64,000 nucleotides of DNA from assembly GCF_013408295.1 (NCBI RefSeq), contig NZ_JACBYQ010000002.1:248001-312000 (forward strand), read 5' to 3'. Positions 1 through 8,859 of the stretch are shown one piece after another. Every line of letters begins with the position of its first letter. Positions within the stretch are counted from its first letter, which is position 1. Both the position numbers and the translations under genes were made by a program. The notes below the pieces were generated by a model, which worked only from the letters and a program-made list of their open reading frames with translations, was not told where the DNA came from and made no database searches. Source of the DNA: Psychromicrobium silvestre (GTDB taxonomy: Bacteria > Actinomycetota > Actinomycetes > Actinomycetales > Micrococcaceae).

Positions 1-446
1 GAACTGACGGGCGCCTTCAAATAGCTTCGCCGGGTGACCGTGGAGACGATAATCCGCCAACTGCTGAGCAAGGTGATCTCATCAGCTTTGGTCCACCCTG
101 CGGCGAGCATGATGGCTTCCAGCTGCTGCTGCGACCCCCGCACCGCCAAGTTAATCGGATCGCCGAGCAAGCCGTCCGCGGTCCGAGAACGCCCGATGAA
201 GTAGTCCGGAACATAGATGCTGGTCAGAATCCGATGCAGCCTGGGCAGCGCCACATAAGCCAATACCACCCAGAACGGCAGGGAGAGCCAGAGCTTTGAC
301 CAGCCACCAGCAATGCTTTCGCTCAGCACCAACCAGGCGAGCCAAATGGAAGCAGCCCCGCTGAAGACAAAGAAGAGGTTATCGACCAGTAAGTTGATCG
401 ACCAGCGCCGTTTACTGATTTGAATCATCTCGGAAATTGCCGTCAC
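1..446 (-). CDS. LssY-like C-terminal domain membrane protein (3' end cut by window edge)
   Basis: Seen: an open frame entering from the left edge, so only the N-terminal 148 or so residues are visible. It begins at GTG 446 (an in-frame TAA lies just upstream; ATG 428 is the alternative) and has two hydrophobic segments at about residues 18-42 and 50-70. The distal part reads DGLLGDPINLAVRG, AAGWTKADEIT and SSWRIIVSTVTRRSY, which I recognise as the LssY C-terminal domain found in PAP2/DedA-associated membrane proteins. The exact function of that domain is unknown. It lies 37 bases downstream of the preceding minus-strand gene and is probably the last visible member of the purD-purC transcript. 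Start codon uncertain. Confidence 0.7.
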   Translation of the reverse strand, partial: MTAISEMIQISKRRWSINLLVDNLFFVFSGAASIWLAWLVLSESIAGGWSKLWLSLPFWVVLAYVALPRLHRILTSIYVPDYFIGRSRTADGLLGDPINLAVRGSQQQLEAIMLAAGWTKADEITLLSSWRIIVSTVTRRSYLKAPVS

Positions 447-483
447 TCTCCCAGCTTAAGCCGTCGCCGTACTGACAGCCCTT

Positions 484-1065
484 CTAACGATGCCGCTCCC
501 CGGTCTCAGTTGTGGGAAGGGCAGCAGCAGTTAGAGCCTTTTCAAGTGCCACTAGATGTTCGGGAGCCGCTCTGAGCTCTCGGAGCCCCCGGTTCGTGAG
601 ATAGCTCCCCTCCCCCAACTGGAACCCAGTACCTCCGCGCTCACGGCTTGCGGTCAGTGCATGCCGTGGCTGCCAGCTTTCCACCTCGTACCAGGTCACT
701 GGCCCTGCTGGCAGCTCATGTCCGGACTCCTCCAACTGGAACCCAAATCCCTGAGCCGAAGGTGTGACCACCCCGTTAGCCCAACGCTCGCTCAGCGAAT
801 CCTTCATCGCACCTGGGCTCCGAATTGCAGCCTGGAACCGCCCATCCTTGGCCAGCAAAGCTATATTTCTACGCTGCTTCCGATGCGCCGAATACCAGAT
901 AGCGGTCCAAAGAAACGCGCTAAGAACAGCTTGCCCGGCCAGACTGATGGGCTTTCCGCCGAATACCAAACCCACCAGGAAGTACACCAGAGCGAAAGCC
1001 AAGCCGAAAAGCGTGAAGTACAGCGCCGGTCGTTGATTCGCAGTACGGCGTAAACCCCGAAACAT
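484..1065 (-). CDS. Uncharacterised two-TM membrane protein
   Basis: A 193-residue protein of unknown function. Two hydrophobic helices lie near residues 15-35 and 42-58, followed by a basic stretch and a soluble C-terminal region of about 130 residues with no motif I can name. A clear GGAGG ribosome-binding site sits about 5 bases before ATG 1065. The gene starts 17 bases after the end of purC in the same direction, so it is very likely co-transcribed with purD-purC. Nothing in it suggests a role in purine synthesis. It could be a bacterial PH-like or YcxB-like membrane protein, but I cannot show this. Confidence 0.75.
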   Translation of the reverse strand: MFRGLRRTANQRPALYFTLFGLAFALVYFLVGLVFGGKPISLAGQAVLSAFLWTAIWYSAHRKQRRNIALLAKDGRFQAAIRSPGAMKDSLSERWANGVVTPSAQGFGFQLEESGHELPAGPVTWYEVESWQPRHALTASRERGGTGFQLGEGSYLTNRGLRELRAAPEHLVALEKALTAAALPTTETGERHR

Positions 1066-1082
1066 CAGTCCTCCGCTGCTGC

Positions 1083-1958
1083 TTAGAAACGCTCGCCGGT
1101 CAGCCTCTCATAGGCTTCAATATAGCGAGCCCTAGTACGTTCGACGACGTCTTGCGGCAAGGCGGGCGGCTCACCGCTGCCATCCCATCCCGAAGCATCC
1201 GAGCGGAGCCAATCCCGGACATACTGCTTATCAAAGCTCGCTTGCGCCTGACCAGGATTCCAGAGCTGGGCATCCCAGAATCGCGAGGAGTCAGGCGTCA
1301 ATACCTCATCCCCTAAGGTCACAACACCCTGCGCATCAAGCCCAAATTCGAGCTTAGTATCGGCCAGAATGATGCCGCGTTGCCGAGCAATTTCCTCTGC
1401 TTGGCGGTAAACCTTCAGCGTCTCAGCCCGTAAGATCTCGGCGTAGTCCTGCCCCACGGTAGCCACCACGGTGGCAAAGTCCACGTTCTCATCGTGCTCG
1501 CCAACTTCAGCCTTTGCTGAAGGGGTAAAAATAGGCTCCGGAAGTCTGGAGCCGTCGGTAAGCCCGGCCGGAAGTGGTAATCCACAGACCGTCTGGCTAT
1601 TGCGGTACTCGACCAGCCCGGAGCCGGTCAGATAACCGCGAGCGATGCACTCCACCGGGAACATCTCTAGTTTCTTGCAGATCATCGCCCGCCCGGACAC
1701 CACTTCGGGAACGCCGTCTTCCACTGTGCTCGCCAGAACGTGATGAGGCGCCTCGAGCTGGGAGAACCACCAGAGACTCAGCTGCGTCAGGATGCGACCC
1801 TTGTCGGGAATTTCGCTACCGAGGACCTGATCGGCAGCGCTGATCCGGTCGGTGGCTACCACCAGCACGCGATCCTGGCCACCATCCTCCGGACGATACA
1901 GCTCACGAACTTTGCCCGAGTAGCTATGCTTCCAGCCGGGAATCTCTAGCGCGGTCAT
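1083..1958 (-). CDS. purC: Phosphoribosylaminoimidazole-succinocarboxamide synthase (SAICAR synthetase)
   Basis: ATP-dependent ligase of de novo IMP synthesis joining aspartate to CAIR to give SAICAR; cytoplasmic. The 291-residue protein is typical for the longer actinobacterial form. Seen: GWKHSYSGKVRELY at the N-terminus (nucleotide-binding strand), RISAADQVL, VECIARGYLTGSG and LADTKLEFGLD, all hallmarks of the SAICAR synthetase family. Its ATG overlaps the purD stop codon (ATGA), indicating translational coupling. purD-purC adjacency matches the usual actinobacterial purine arrangement. Confidence 0.97.
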   Translation of the reverse strand: MTALEIPGWKHSYSGKVRELYRPEDGGQDRVLVVATDRISAADQVLGSEIPDKGRILTQLSLWWFSQLEAPHHVLASTVEDGVPEVVSGRAMICKKLEMFPVECIARGYLTGSGLVEYRNSQTVCGLPLPAGLTDGSRLPEPIFTPSAKAEVGEHDENVDFATVVATVGQDYAEILRAETLKVYRQAEEIARQRGIILADTKLEFGLDAQGVVTLGDEVLTPDSSRFWDAQLWNPGQAQASFDKQYVRDWLRSDASGWDGSGEPPALPQDVVERTRARYIEAYERLTGERF

Positions 1959-3265
1959 CAGATACCTTCCGTCCTTTGGCTGCTGGGGTGTCCGGGGATT
2001 TCGATGGAATCCCGGGCTGCCTTGGAGGCGATGTCTCGCCGGAATTGCGCACCGTCCAACTGGATCAGGCCAGCGCCCTCATAGGCTCGTTCGCGCGCCT
2101 CCACGAGGTCTTCGCCCAAACCGACCACCGCGAGCACTCGACCACCGGCACTGACTAATTTGCCGTCGTCGTCCGCTGCCGTTCCCGCATGCAATACGTG
2201 CACACCCTCAAGGGCGTTGGCTTTCTTCACGCCTCGAATCCGGTCACCGGTTTGCGGTTTATCCGGGTAGTTAGCGGCCGCGAGCACCACGGCAACCGCG
2301 CTCTTGGGGCTCCAGCGCAGGGTTTCCACGGTCTCCAACTGGCCCTTTGCCGCCGCCAGAAGTAGGCCACCCAAGGGGGTGCGCAGCCTGGCCAGTACCG
2401 CCTGAGTCTCCGGATCGCCGAAGCGCGCATTGAATTCGATCACCCGCAAACCTCTGGAGGTGAGCGCCAAACCGCAGTAAAGCACGCCAACAAAAGGTGT
2501 TCCGCGATGCGCCATTTCATCGATGGTTGGTTGGGCCACCCGGGACACAACCTCCTCGACCAGACCCTCTGGAGCCCAATCGAGAGGGGAATATGCTCCC
2601 ATGCCACCGGTATTGGGGCCTTCATCACCGTCGAAGATCCGCTTGAAATCCTGTGCCGGCGCCAGCGGCACCACGTTCTTGCCGTCGGAGAGCACAAAGA
2701 GAGAAACCTCGGGTCCGTCGAGGAATTCCTCGATCACCACATCGCCACCGGCATCGAAACAACTCTGTGCGTGAGCGAGCGCCTCGGCTCGGTCGGTGGT
2801 GACCACCACGCCCTTACCCGCGGCCAAACCGTCGTCCTTGACCACATAAGGCGCCCCGAAAGTGTCTAGAGCCTCCGCTGCTTCCTCGGCATTCGAGGCC
2901 ACCTTGGCCATCGCCGTCGGAACTCCGGCACCGGCCATCACCTGCTTAGCGAAAGCCTTCGAGCCCTCCAGTTCCGCTGCCGCCCGGCTGGGACCGAAGA
3001 CCGGAAACCCCGCCTCACGCAGGGCATCAGACACCCCGGCAACCAGTGGAGCCTCCGGTCCGATCACGACTAGATCGACCTCAAGCTTGCGGGCCAGCGC
3101 GGTAACAGCGTCCGGATCGTTGGCGTCCAGCTGATGGGTTGGCACCAGCGCGGCGATACCTGCGTTACCGGGTGCCGAATGCACTTCGTACACGGAGGAA
3201 TCGGCCAGCAAGGCCCGGACAATGGCGTGTTCGCGGCCACCAGGGCCAACAACGAGAACCTTCAC
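1958..3265 (-). CDS. purD: Phosphoribosylamine-glycine ligase (GAR synthetase)
   Basis: ATP-grasp ligase that converts phosphoribosylamine and glycine to GAR, the second step of de novo purine synthesis. I place the start at GTG 3265, giving VKVLVVGPGGREHAI at the N-terminus, the canonical PurD opening; a longer in-frame extension upstream runs through the palindromic repeat at 3294-3376 and is not credible. Length 435 residues is normal. Other family signatures: YVVKDDGLAAGKGVVV (ATP-grasp lid), GPNTGGMGAYSP and EFNARFGDPETQ (metal and glycine site). Its stop codon overlaps the purC start by the ATGA arrangement, so purD-purC form an operon. Confidence 0.96.
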   Translation of the reverse strand: MKVLVVGPGGREHAIVRALLADSSVYEVHSAPGNAGIAALVPTHQLDANDPDAVTALARKLEVDLVVIGPEAPLVAGVSDALREAGFPVFGPSRAAAELEGSKAFAKQVMAGAGVPTAMAKVASNAEEAAEALDTFGAPYVVKDDGLAAGKGVVVTTDRAEALAHAQSCFDAGGDVVIEEFLDGPEVSLFVLSDGKNVVPLAPAQDFKRIFDGDEGPNTGGMGAYSPLDWAPEGLVEEVVSRVAQPTIDEMAHRGTPFVGVLYCGLALTSRGLRVIEFNARFGDPETQAVLARLRTPLGGLLLAAAKGQLETVETLRWSPKSAVAVVLAAANYPDKPQTGDRIRGVKKANALEGVHVLHAGTAADDDGKLVSAGGRVLAVVGLGEDLVEARERAYEGAGLIQLDGAQFRRDIASKAARDSIEIPGHPSSQRTEGI

Positions 3266-3293
3266 AACCCCCAAGCCTACCGACCAAACCCAA

Positions 3294-3376
3294 CTATCCC
3301 ACCGAGTGTTACCCGTGTGGCAGGTGTTGCGGCGAATCCGCCACATTCGCCACTCCAGTAACACCCAGTGGGACGG
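3294..3376. repeat. Imperfect palindromic repeat, family 1, copy A
   Basis: Two arms of 39 bases (3294-3332 and 3338-3376) separated by CGAAT pair at about 28 of 39 positions; weaker pairing (AAACC / GGTTT) extends it to 3286-3383. Left core TCCCACCGAGTGTTAC and right core TAACACCCAGTGGGAC recur in two other intergenic regions (around 23.1 and 31.8 kb). This copy lies between the divergent purD and asparaginase genes, so it is not simply a terminator. REP-like or MITE-like nature is inference. Confidence 0.75.
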
Positions 3377-3405
3377 CTGGTTTAAGAGGCTGGTTTAGGA
3401 ACTGG

Positions 3406-3411
3406 GATAAT
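3406..3411 (+). promoter_or_regulatory. -10 element of a leaderless promoter (asparaginase)
   Basis: GATAAT is followed by exactly six bases and then GTG 3418, the spacing expected when transcription begins at the start codon. No convincing -35 was seen. Confidence 0.5.
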
Positions 3412-3417
3412 GGTGGG

Positions 3418-4422
3418 GTGGTGCATACTTTTTTGGCGCAGGACGCCGTAGAACTTGCCGTTGTAGAACGCAGCGGCTTCATCGAATCCAGACACATCGG
3501 TTCCGCAGTGGTGACAGCGGCAGACGGCTCGGTGGTCACCAGCCTCGGCGACCCCAAAGCCCCGATTTTCCCGCGATCCACGCTCAAACCCTTCCAAGCC
3601 ATCGCTTCGATGCAAGCCGGAGCCCCCTTGCGTGGCGCCCAGGCAGCAATCGCTAGCGGCAGCCACGTCGGTTCCCTAGAGCACATGGACTTGGCGAAAG
3701 TCATGCTGAACAAGGCGGGGCTGAGTGAAAGCGATTTACTCTGCCCCCCGGCTTGGCCGCAGGATTCCGAGGCCTACCGCTGGATGATTCGCGCCGAGCG
3801 GCCAAAGACGACGTTGGCGATGAACTGCTCGGGCAAGCATGCGGCCTTCCTATGGGCCTGCACCGAGAACGGCTGGGACCTCGCCAGCTATCTCGACCCG
3901 AAGCATCCCTTACAGCAACTGGTGCTCTCCGTCATCGAGGAGTACACCGGCGAATCTGCTGCTCAGATCGGCATCGACGGCTGTGGCGCCCCAGTCGCAG
4001 CCATCTCGCTCACCGCGCTGGCCCGAGGATATGGCAAGCTCAGCCGCTCGCCGGGCGATAAGAATTCAAATGCCCGCGCCGCCACAGTAGCTACCTCCAT
4101 GCTGGACTACCCCTGGGCCGTGCACGGCCGGGGCAAGCCGAACACCGTGGTGATGGAGGACCTAGGCGTACTCACCAAGGGCGGGGCCGAGGGCGTGCTG
4201 GCGCTCGGCACCGAAACCGGTGTTGGTGTGGCAGTCAAAATCCTGGACGGCAACGAGCGCGCCGCCACCCTGGTCGGCCTGACACTGCTTGCCGCTTCGG
4301 GTGCTATCGAGGTGGCTGGCGTCGCCGCAGTGCTGAACAAAGTGGTGGAGCCCATTGTTGGCGGCGGGCGGGTAGTGGGCAGCCTGCGCCTTGGCGGCGC
4401 GGTCTCCGCTCTGCTGAATTAG
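3418..4422 (+). CDS. Asparaginase (L-asparaginase II family)
   Basis: Belongs to the asparaginase II family (the PF06089 type, distinct from E. coli AnsA/B), which hydrolyses L-asparagine to aspartate and ammonia. Seen: [21 protein letters not shown] at the N-terminus, the STLKPFQA motif, [20 protein letters not shown] and a Gly-rich C-terminal half ([12 protein letters not shown]). Length 334 residues is typical. I choose GTG 3418 because a -10 hexamer ends six bases before it; GTG 3421 is the next candidate. Upstream in-frame codons run through a palindromic repeat and were discarded. A sterol-carrier-like gene follows four bases after the stop, suggesting an operon. Confidence 0.9.
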   Translation: MVHTFLAQDAVELAVVERSGFIESRHIGSAVVTAADGSVVTSLGDPKAPIFPRSTLKPFQAIASMQAGAPLRGAQAAIASGSHVGSLEHMDLAKVMLNKAGLSESDLLCPPAWPQDSEAYRWMIRAERPKTTLAMNCSGKHAAFLWACTENGWDLASYLDPKHPLQQLVLSVIEEYTGESAAQIGIDGCGAPVAAISLTALARGYGKLSRSPGDKNSNARAATVATSMLDYPWAVHGRGKPNTVVMEDLGVLTKGGAEGVLALGTETGVGVAVKILDGNERAATLVGLTLLAASGAIEVAGVAAVLNKVVEPIVGGGRVVGSLRLGGAVSALLN

Positions 4423-4426
4423 CGCA

Positions 4427-4792
4427 ATGGTCGCACGACGCCGGATCGATAAGCGGGAGGGCATCGCCGCCTTAAGCGCCTGGAACGCCGGAGAGCGGAA
4501 CCGTGCGACGACGGCCCTTGCGGTGCGCTTTAGCCTTGAGGAAGTGGCTGCTAGAGCGCCCGGCAACTCGGTTGAAGTACGGGTGCCGCCCTTCGGCGTA
4601 ACCCAGTGCATCGAGGGGCCCCGGCATACCCGGGGCACTCCACCGAATGTGGTGGAAACCGACGCGGTGACCTGGTTGAGTCTGGTCACCGGAACGCTGA
4701 GCTGGGAGGCCGCCGTTTCGGCAGGCCAGGTGGCTGCTTCCGGAACTCGTACCGATTTGGGGCAGCTATTGCCGTTGGGATTTCCGTTCTAG
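4427..4792 (+). CDS. Sterol carrier family protein (SCP2-like domain)
   Basis: A 121-residue single-domain protein. Residues about 48-68 (the stretch reading [20 protein letters not shown]) and the [15 protein letters not shown] segment match the small actinobacterial family annotated as bacterial sterol carrier family protein, related to the C-terminal domain of mycothiol-dependent maleylpyruvate isomerases. The biochemical role is not established; a lipid- or cofactor-binding role is only inferred from the fold. It is packed between asparaginase (4 bases upstream) and an APH-like kinase (starts 2 bases after its stop), so the three are probably co-transcribed. This order is one I associate with Micrococcaceae genomes. 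Confidence 0.8.
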   Translation: MVARRRIDKREGIAALSAWNAGERNRATTALAVRFSLEEVAARAPGNSVEVRVPPFGVTQCIEGPRHTRGTPPNVVETDAVTWLSLVTGTLSWEAAVSAGQVAASGTRTDLGQLLPLGFPF

Positions 4793-4793
4793 G

Positions 4794-5702
4794 ATGCGGA
4801 TGCATGACCACCAGCTCGAACTCAGCACCGCCACTGTTGCGGGGCTGATCCAGGATCAGTTTCCACAGTGGCGCGGGCTTCCGATCCATCCCGTGTATTC
4901 CTATGGAACGGTCAGTTTCCTGTTCCGTTTGGGTGAGGAGCTGGTGCTTCGCTTTCCGATGCAACTTGCCGCCGTGGGAGAGGTGCGGGCCTCGATTCTC
5001 GGCGAGGCTGCTGCTGCCCGCCGTTTGCTGGGCCTGACCTCGGTGGCCACCCCGGAACCGCTGGGCTTCGGTGAGCCAGGCCCGGGCTATCCGCTTCCTT
5101 GGGCGGCATATCGCTGGTTGCCGGGAGAGAGCGCCGATCGGAGCGACGTTTCCGGTTCAACCGGCTTTGCTCAAAAACTGGCGGAGTTCGTGAGCGCACT
5201 TCGATCGCTGGACACCGAAGGACGCCGCTATAACGGAACAAGCCGCGGTGGCCTGCTCACCGATCAGGACGACTGGGTGGCCAGAAGCCTGGAGCAGAGC
5301 ACGGAACTCATCGATACCAAAGCCCTCGGCCTGCTCTGGCAAAAACTCCGGGAGACCCCACGGACCGAGGCGGATGCTTGGAGTCATGGCGATCTCATGC
5401 CGGGCAATCTGCTAGTCAGGGCCGGTCGGCTGTCTGCCGTGATCGACGTTGGCGGCTTAGGCCTCGCCGATCCGGCACTGGATTTAATGCCAGCCTGGAA
5501 CCTCATGGACACCCAGACGCGCCGGGTATACCGGAAAGCGCTCAGCGTCGAGGATCAGCAGTGGGCTCGGGGCAAGGGCTGGGCTTTCGCCCAAGCCATC
5601 GGCTGTCTAAATTACTATCGGCTTAGCAATCCGCCGATGTCCCGAATAGCGCATCGGACCTTGCAGGCGCTACTCGACGATGGAACGCGTGCCGCTGAGT
5701 AG
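4794..5702 (+). CDS. APH-family phosphotransferase (protein-kinase-like fold)
   Basis: Aminoglycoside phosphotransferase / choline-kinase-like protein of 302 residues. Seen: an N-lobe strand with SYGTVSFLFRLGEELVLRFP (the lysine of the usual VxxxxK is replaced by arginine, LRFP), catalytic loop SHGDLMPGNLLV near residue 200, and the metal-binding IDVGGLGLADPALDLM where classical members have DFG or DxG. The natural substrate cannot be told from sequence; homologues annotated as resistance enzymes usually are not. ATG 4800 (MHDHQLE) is an equally good start. It follows the SCP gene by one base, consistent with an operon. Confidence 0.8.
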   Translation: MRMHDHQLELSTATVAGLIQDQFPQWRGLPIHPVYSYGTVSFLFRLGEELVLRFPMQLAAVGEVRASILGEAAAARRLLGLTSVATPEPLGFGEPGPGYPLPWAAYRWLPGESADRSDVSGSTGFAQKLAEFVSALRSLDTEGRRYNGTSRGGLLTDQDDWVARSLEQSTELIDTKALGLLWQKLRETPRTEADAWSHGDLMPGNLLVRAGRLSAVIDVGGLGLADPALDLMPAWNLMDTQTRRVYRKALSVEDQQWARGKGWAFAQAIGCLNYYRLSNPPMSRIAHRTLQALLDDGTRAAE

Positions 5703-5783
5703 GAACTTTTCGACGTTTCCGGCTCCAAAACGCCTTAGTGGCTGGCAAAGTCCTACCCAGCGACCCGGGCGGCAAAATATCAG

Positions 5784-5789
5784 TACCCT
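5784..5789 (+). promoter_or_regulatory. -10 element of a leaderless promoter
   Basis: TACCCT followed by six bases and ATG 5796. GAAGG immediately before the ATG is too close to act as a normal ribosome-binding site, which supports a leaderless message. Confidence 0.45.
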
Positions 5790-5795
5790 TGAAGG

Positions 5796-6122
5796 ATGAG
5801 TGAAACCCCGCAATCCGAGGATGCCCCCCTGGAAAAACCGCACGACCAGGTTGAAGTCTCGGTTCGCAGCGCCCCCAAATACGTGCCCTTCCTGATCGCC
5901 GGTGGCGTGCTGGGCATTATCGGGGCCGGGATCTTCGCCTTATTGCCCGAAGACAACCAGTATGACAAGGGCACTATCTTCGGATTCTTCGTCGTGCTCT
6001 TCGCCCTGGTGGGCGTTGGCTTAGGCGGAATTCTGGCCTTGATTCTGGACTTAGTAGGCCGCCGCCGGGCTCAGCGAGGGATCGCCGAAGAGACCTCGGA
6101 GCAGCCCACCGAGGAAAACTAG
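5796..6122 (+). CDS. Small two-TM membrane protein
   Basis: 108 residues: a hydrophilic N-terminus rich in Glu and Pro (about 1-28), a transmembrane helix near 30-49 (FLIAGGVLGIIGAGIFALLP), a short loop with acidic residues, a second helix near 60-84, then a basic anchor GRRRAQRG and an acidic tail. Both ends are predicted cytoplasmic. Function unknown; small proteins of this shape just upstream of purF occur in related Micrococcaceae, sometimes mislabelled as potassium transporters, and I see nothing to support that. Independent promoter inferred from a -10 hexamer six bases before the ATG. Confidence 0.75.
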   Translation: MSETPQSEDAPLEKPHDQVEVSVRSAPKYVPFLIAGGVLGIIGAGIFALLPEDNQYDKGTIFGFFVVLFALVGVGLGGILALILDLVGRRRAQRGIAEETSEQPTEEN

Positions 6123-6145
6123 CACCGAGGACCGCAAAAGTAGCT

Positions 6146-6151
6146 TAGAAT
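6146..6151 (+). promoter_or_regulatory. -10 element of a leaderless purF promoter
   Basis: TAGAAT followed by six bases and the GTG start of purF at 6158. No Shine-Dalgarno sequence lies in front of this GTG, so a leaderless transcript is the simplest reading. Confidence 0.55.
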
Positions 6152-6157
6152 GGCTTA

Positions 6158-7744
6158 GTGGCACGCGGCGATGGCAAACTTTCCCACGATCTTCTCAGCG
6201 GCGAAAAAGGACCCCAAGATGCATGCGGCGTCTTCGGTGTTTGGGCGCCCGGTGAAGAGGTAGCGAAACTGACCTATTACGGTCTGTATGCGCTGCAACA
6301 CCGCGGCCAAGAATCGGCGGGTATCGCCACCAGCGACGGCAAACGAATCAATGTCTATAAGGACATGGGCCTGGTTTCTCAGGTCTTTGATGAAACCACG
6401 CTTAACACCTTGCTCGGGCACATCGCCGTCGGGCATTGCCGCTACTCCACCACCGGATCGTCCACTTGGGCAAACGCCCAGCCCACCCTGGGAGCCACTG
6501 CCGAGGGCACCGTAGCGCTTGCGCACAACGGCAATCTGACCAATACCGCCGAGCTTTTTGACCTGGTACTGGATCGCTATGGCAGGCCCAAGACCGGCGA
6601 GATGGCGCAGGGCAATACTTCAGACACCGCCCTGGTCACCACCCTGCTACAGGGTGGTGGAACCGATTCCCTGGAAACCACCGCGATGGATTTGCTACCG
6701 CGAATCAAGGGCGCCTTCTGCTTCGTTTTCATGGACGAAAACACCCTCTACGCTGCTCGCGATTCCTACGGCGTCCGCCCCTTGGTGCTGGGGCGCCTGG
6801 AGCGAGGCTGGGTAGTGGCTTCGGAATCCGCAGCCCTGGCTACCGTCGGCGCGAGCTTTATCCGCGAGATCGAGCCCGGAGAGTTCATCGCCATTGATGA
6901 GGACGGCGTCCGCAGCCAGCGCTTCGCTCCCGCCCAGGCCGCCGGTTGCGTTTTCGAATATGTCTATTTGGCTCGGCCGGACGCCACCATCGCGGGCCGC
7001 TCGGTCTACGAATCCCGAGTGGAAATGGGTCGTCAGTTGGCTCGGGAGAACCAATTTGAAGCGGATATCGTGATCCCGGTGCCGGAATCCGGCACTCCTG
7101 CGGCAGTCGGTTATGCCGAGGAATCCGGAATTCCTTTCGCTCATGGCTTCGTCAAGAACGCCTACGTTGGCCGGACTTTCATTCAGCCCTCGGAGACGCT
7201 GCGTCAGTTGGGCATCCGGCTAAAGCTCAATGCCTTGGAATCGGTGATCCGCGGCAAACGACTCGTGGTGGTGGACGATTCGATCGTGCGCGGTAATACC
7301 CAACGTGCGGTGGTCCGGATGCTTCGGGAAGCCGGAGCAGCCGAGGTGCACGTGAAAATCTCTTCCCCGCCGGTGCGCTGGCCATGCTTCTATGGCATTG
7401 ATTTCGCCTCCCGGGCCGAGCTAATAGCCAATGGTGCGGCAATCGAGGAGATTACCAAGTCGATCGGTGCCGATTCGCTGGCCTACATCTCCGAAGATGG
7501 CATGATCAACGCCACTCAGCAGCCGCGTGAACGGCTCTGCACCGCTTGTTTCACCGGCCAGTACCCGATCGAGCTTCCGACCGCTGACCGGCTTGGCAAG
7601 AATCTTCTGGAGCGCAATGCTCCGGACTCCGACGGCGGTCATCCCGGTGCGAATGGCTGTGATCCAGGGCCCGGGGCCGAGCTAGAGAAGTTATTGAACG
7701 AATCTGAACCACCCGTGGAGCAGCAGCCGAAAGAGAGAGTATGA
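6158..7744 (+). CDS. purF: Amidophosphoribosyltransferase
   Basis: First committed enzyme of de novo purine synthesis: glutamine plus PRPP gives phosphoribosylamine. The 528-residue protein starts at GTG 6158 and carries a 22-residue propeptide before catalytic Cys23 (ACGVFGVW), the N-terminal nucleophile exposed after self-cleavage. The PRPP loop VVVDDSIVRGNT is intact. Cysteines in GCVFEYVYLARPD, RWPCFYGID and the pair in RLCTACFTGQYP match the four ligands of the Bacillus-type 4Fe-4S cluster, so this is the oxygen-sensitive, iron-sulfur class. The C-terminal tail (about 490-528) is Gly/Pro/Glu-rich and low in complexity. Its stop overlaps purM by ATGA. Confidence 0.97.
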   Translation: MARGDGKLSHDLLSGEKGPQDACGVFGVWAPGEEVAKLTYYGLYALQHRGQESAGIATSDGKRINVYKDMGLVSQVFDETTLNTLLGHIAVGHCRYSTTGSSTWANAQPTLGATAEGTVALAHNGNLTNTAELFDLVLDRYGRPKTGEMAQGNTSDTALVTTLLQGGGTDSLETTAMDLLPRIKGAFCFVFMDENTLYAARDSYGVRPLVLGRLERGWVVASESAALATVGASFIREIEPGEFIAIDEDGVRSQRFAPAQAAGCVFEYVYLARPDATIAGRSVYESRVEMGRQLARENQFEADIVIPVPESGTPAAVGYAEESGIPFAHGFVKNAYVGRTFIQPSETLRQLGIRLKLNALESVIRGKRLVVVDDSIVRGNTQRAVVRMLREAGAAEVHVKISSPPVRWPCFYGIDFASRAELIANGAAIEEITKSIGADSLAYISEDGMINATQQPRERLCTACFTGQYPIELPTADRLGKNLLERNAPDSDGGHPGANGCDPGPGAELEKLLNESEPPVEQQPKERV

Positions 7745-8859
7745 GCGAGTCGATCACCTATGCCAGTGCCGGGGTCGATGTAGAGGCTGGTGACAAGGCA
7801 GTGGAGCTGATGAAGGAAGCTGTCAAAGCCACCCACGGGCCACAGGTCCTCGGAGGTGTAGGCGGTTTCGCCGGGCTCTACGATGTGTCCCGCCTGCTGC
7901 AGTACAAGGCACCCCTTTTGGCAACCTCAACCGACGGAGTTGGCACCAAGGTATCCATTGCCCAGGCGATGGATATCCACGACACCATCGGTTACGACCT
8001 GGTAGGCATGGTCGTCGATGACATCGTTGTGGTTGGCGCCGAGCCGCTGTACATGACCGATTACATCGCCTGCGGCAAGGTGGTTCCGGAACGGATCGCC
8101 GATATTGTCCGTGGCATTGCAGCGGCTTGCCAGCAAGCCGGAACCGCCTTGATCGGTGGCGAAACCGCCGAACACCCGGGGTTGCTCGGCGAGCACGAAT
8201 ACGATGTAGCCGGTGCGGCAACCGGGGTGGTGGAGAAGGGCAAGCTGCTCGGACCCGAGCGGGTTCAAGACGGCGACCTGGTCATTGCGATGGCTTCCTC
8301 GGGTTTGCACTCCAATGGCTATTCCTTAGTCCGCAGGGTGATCAATCACGCGGGTTGGGCGCTGGACCGGCAGGTCAGTGAACTGGGCCGCACCTTGGGT
8401 GAGGAACTGTTGGAACCAACCAGGGTCTATGCAGCGGATTGCCTCGACTTGGCTCGCACCTTTGACGTTGACGCGGATAAAGCGGTGCACGGTTTCAGCC
8501 ACGTCACCGGTGGCGGTTTGGCAGCGAACCTGGCACGGGTGTTGCCGCAAGGCTTGACGGCTACCGTCGAACGTTCCAGCTGGCAACTGCCCGCAATCTT
8601 CAAGCTGGTCGCGGAGCTGGGCAATGTCCCGCTGCCAGATCTGGAGCGCACCCTGAACCTGGGCGTGGGTATGGTAGCCATCGTGAGTGCCTCGGCTGCT
8701 GACGACGTCGTGGCCCGGCTGAACTCGCGGGGTCTGCCCTCTTGGGTGATGGGAACCGTGTCCGCCTCCGACGCTGGCCCCAAGGACGGCCCGGACTACA
8801 TCCAGGGTGCCAAAGGGGTCGACGGCGGCGCAGTACGTTTAGCTGGCAGTTACCTCTAA
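7741..8859 (+). CDS. purM: Phosphoribosylformylglycinamidine cyclo-ligase (AIR synthetase)
   Basis: ATP-dependent closure of the imidazole ring, FGAM to AIR. Seen: the N-terminal ITYASAGVDVEAGDKAVE motif, LATSTDGVGTKV (nucleotide site), DIVVVGAEPLYMTDYIACGK, ALIGGETAEHPGLL and HGFSHVTGGGLAANLARVLP. Length 372 residues is normal. It overlaps the purF stop by four bases (ATGA), so the two are translationally coupled. Its stop codon overlaps the stop of the convergent VOC gene, leaving no room for a separate terminator. Confidence 0.97.
   Translation: MSESITYASAGVDVEAGDKAVELMKEAVKATHGPQVLGGVGGFAGLYDVSRLLQYKAPLLATSTDGVGTKVSIAQAMDIHDTIGYDLVGMVVDDIVVVGAEPLYMTDYIACGKVVPERIADIVRGIAAACQQAGTALIGGETAEHPGLLGEHEYDVAGAATGVVEKGKLLGPERVQDGDLVIAMASSGLHSNGYSLVRRVINHAGWALDRQVSELGRTLGEELLEPTRVYAADCLDLARTFDVDADKAVHGFSHVTGGGLAANLARVLPQGLTATVERSSWQLPAIFKLVAELGNVPLPDLERTLNLGVGMVAIVSASAADDVVARLNSRGLPSWVMGTVSASDAGPKDGPDYIQGAKGVDGGAVRLAGSYL

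Noticed and set aside
3139-3417. N-terminal extension of the asparaginase gene to 3139
   Set aside because: The extra residues come from the antisense of purD and from the palindromic repeat; a -10 hexamer and GTG at 3418 give the proper family start.
4794-5702. Calling this APH-like gene an antibiotic-resistance gene
   Set aside because: The fold is shared by many metabolic kinases, the classical lysine and DFG-type residues are altered, and the context is metabolic.
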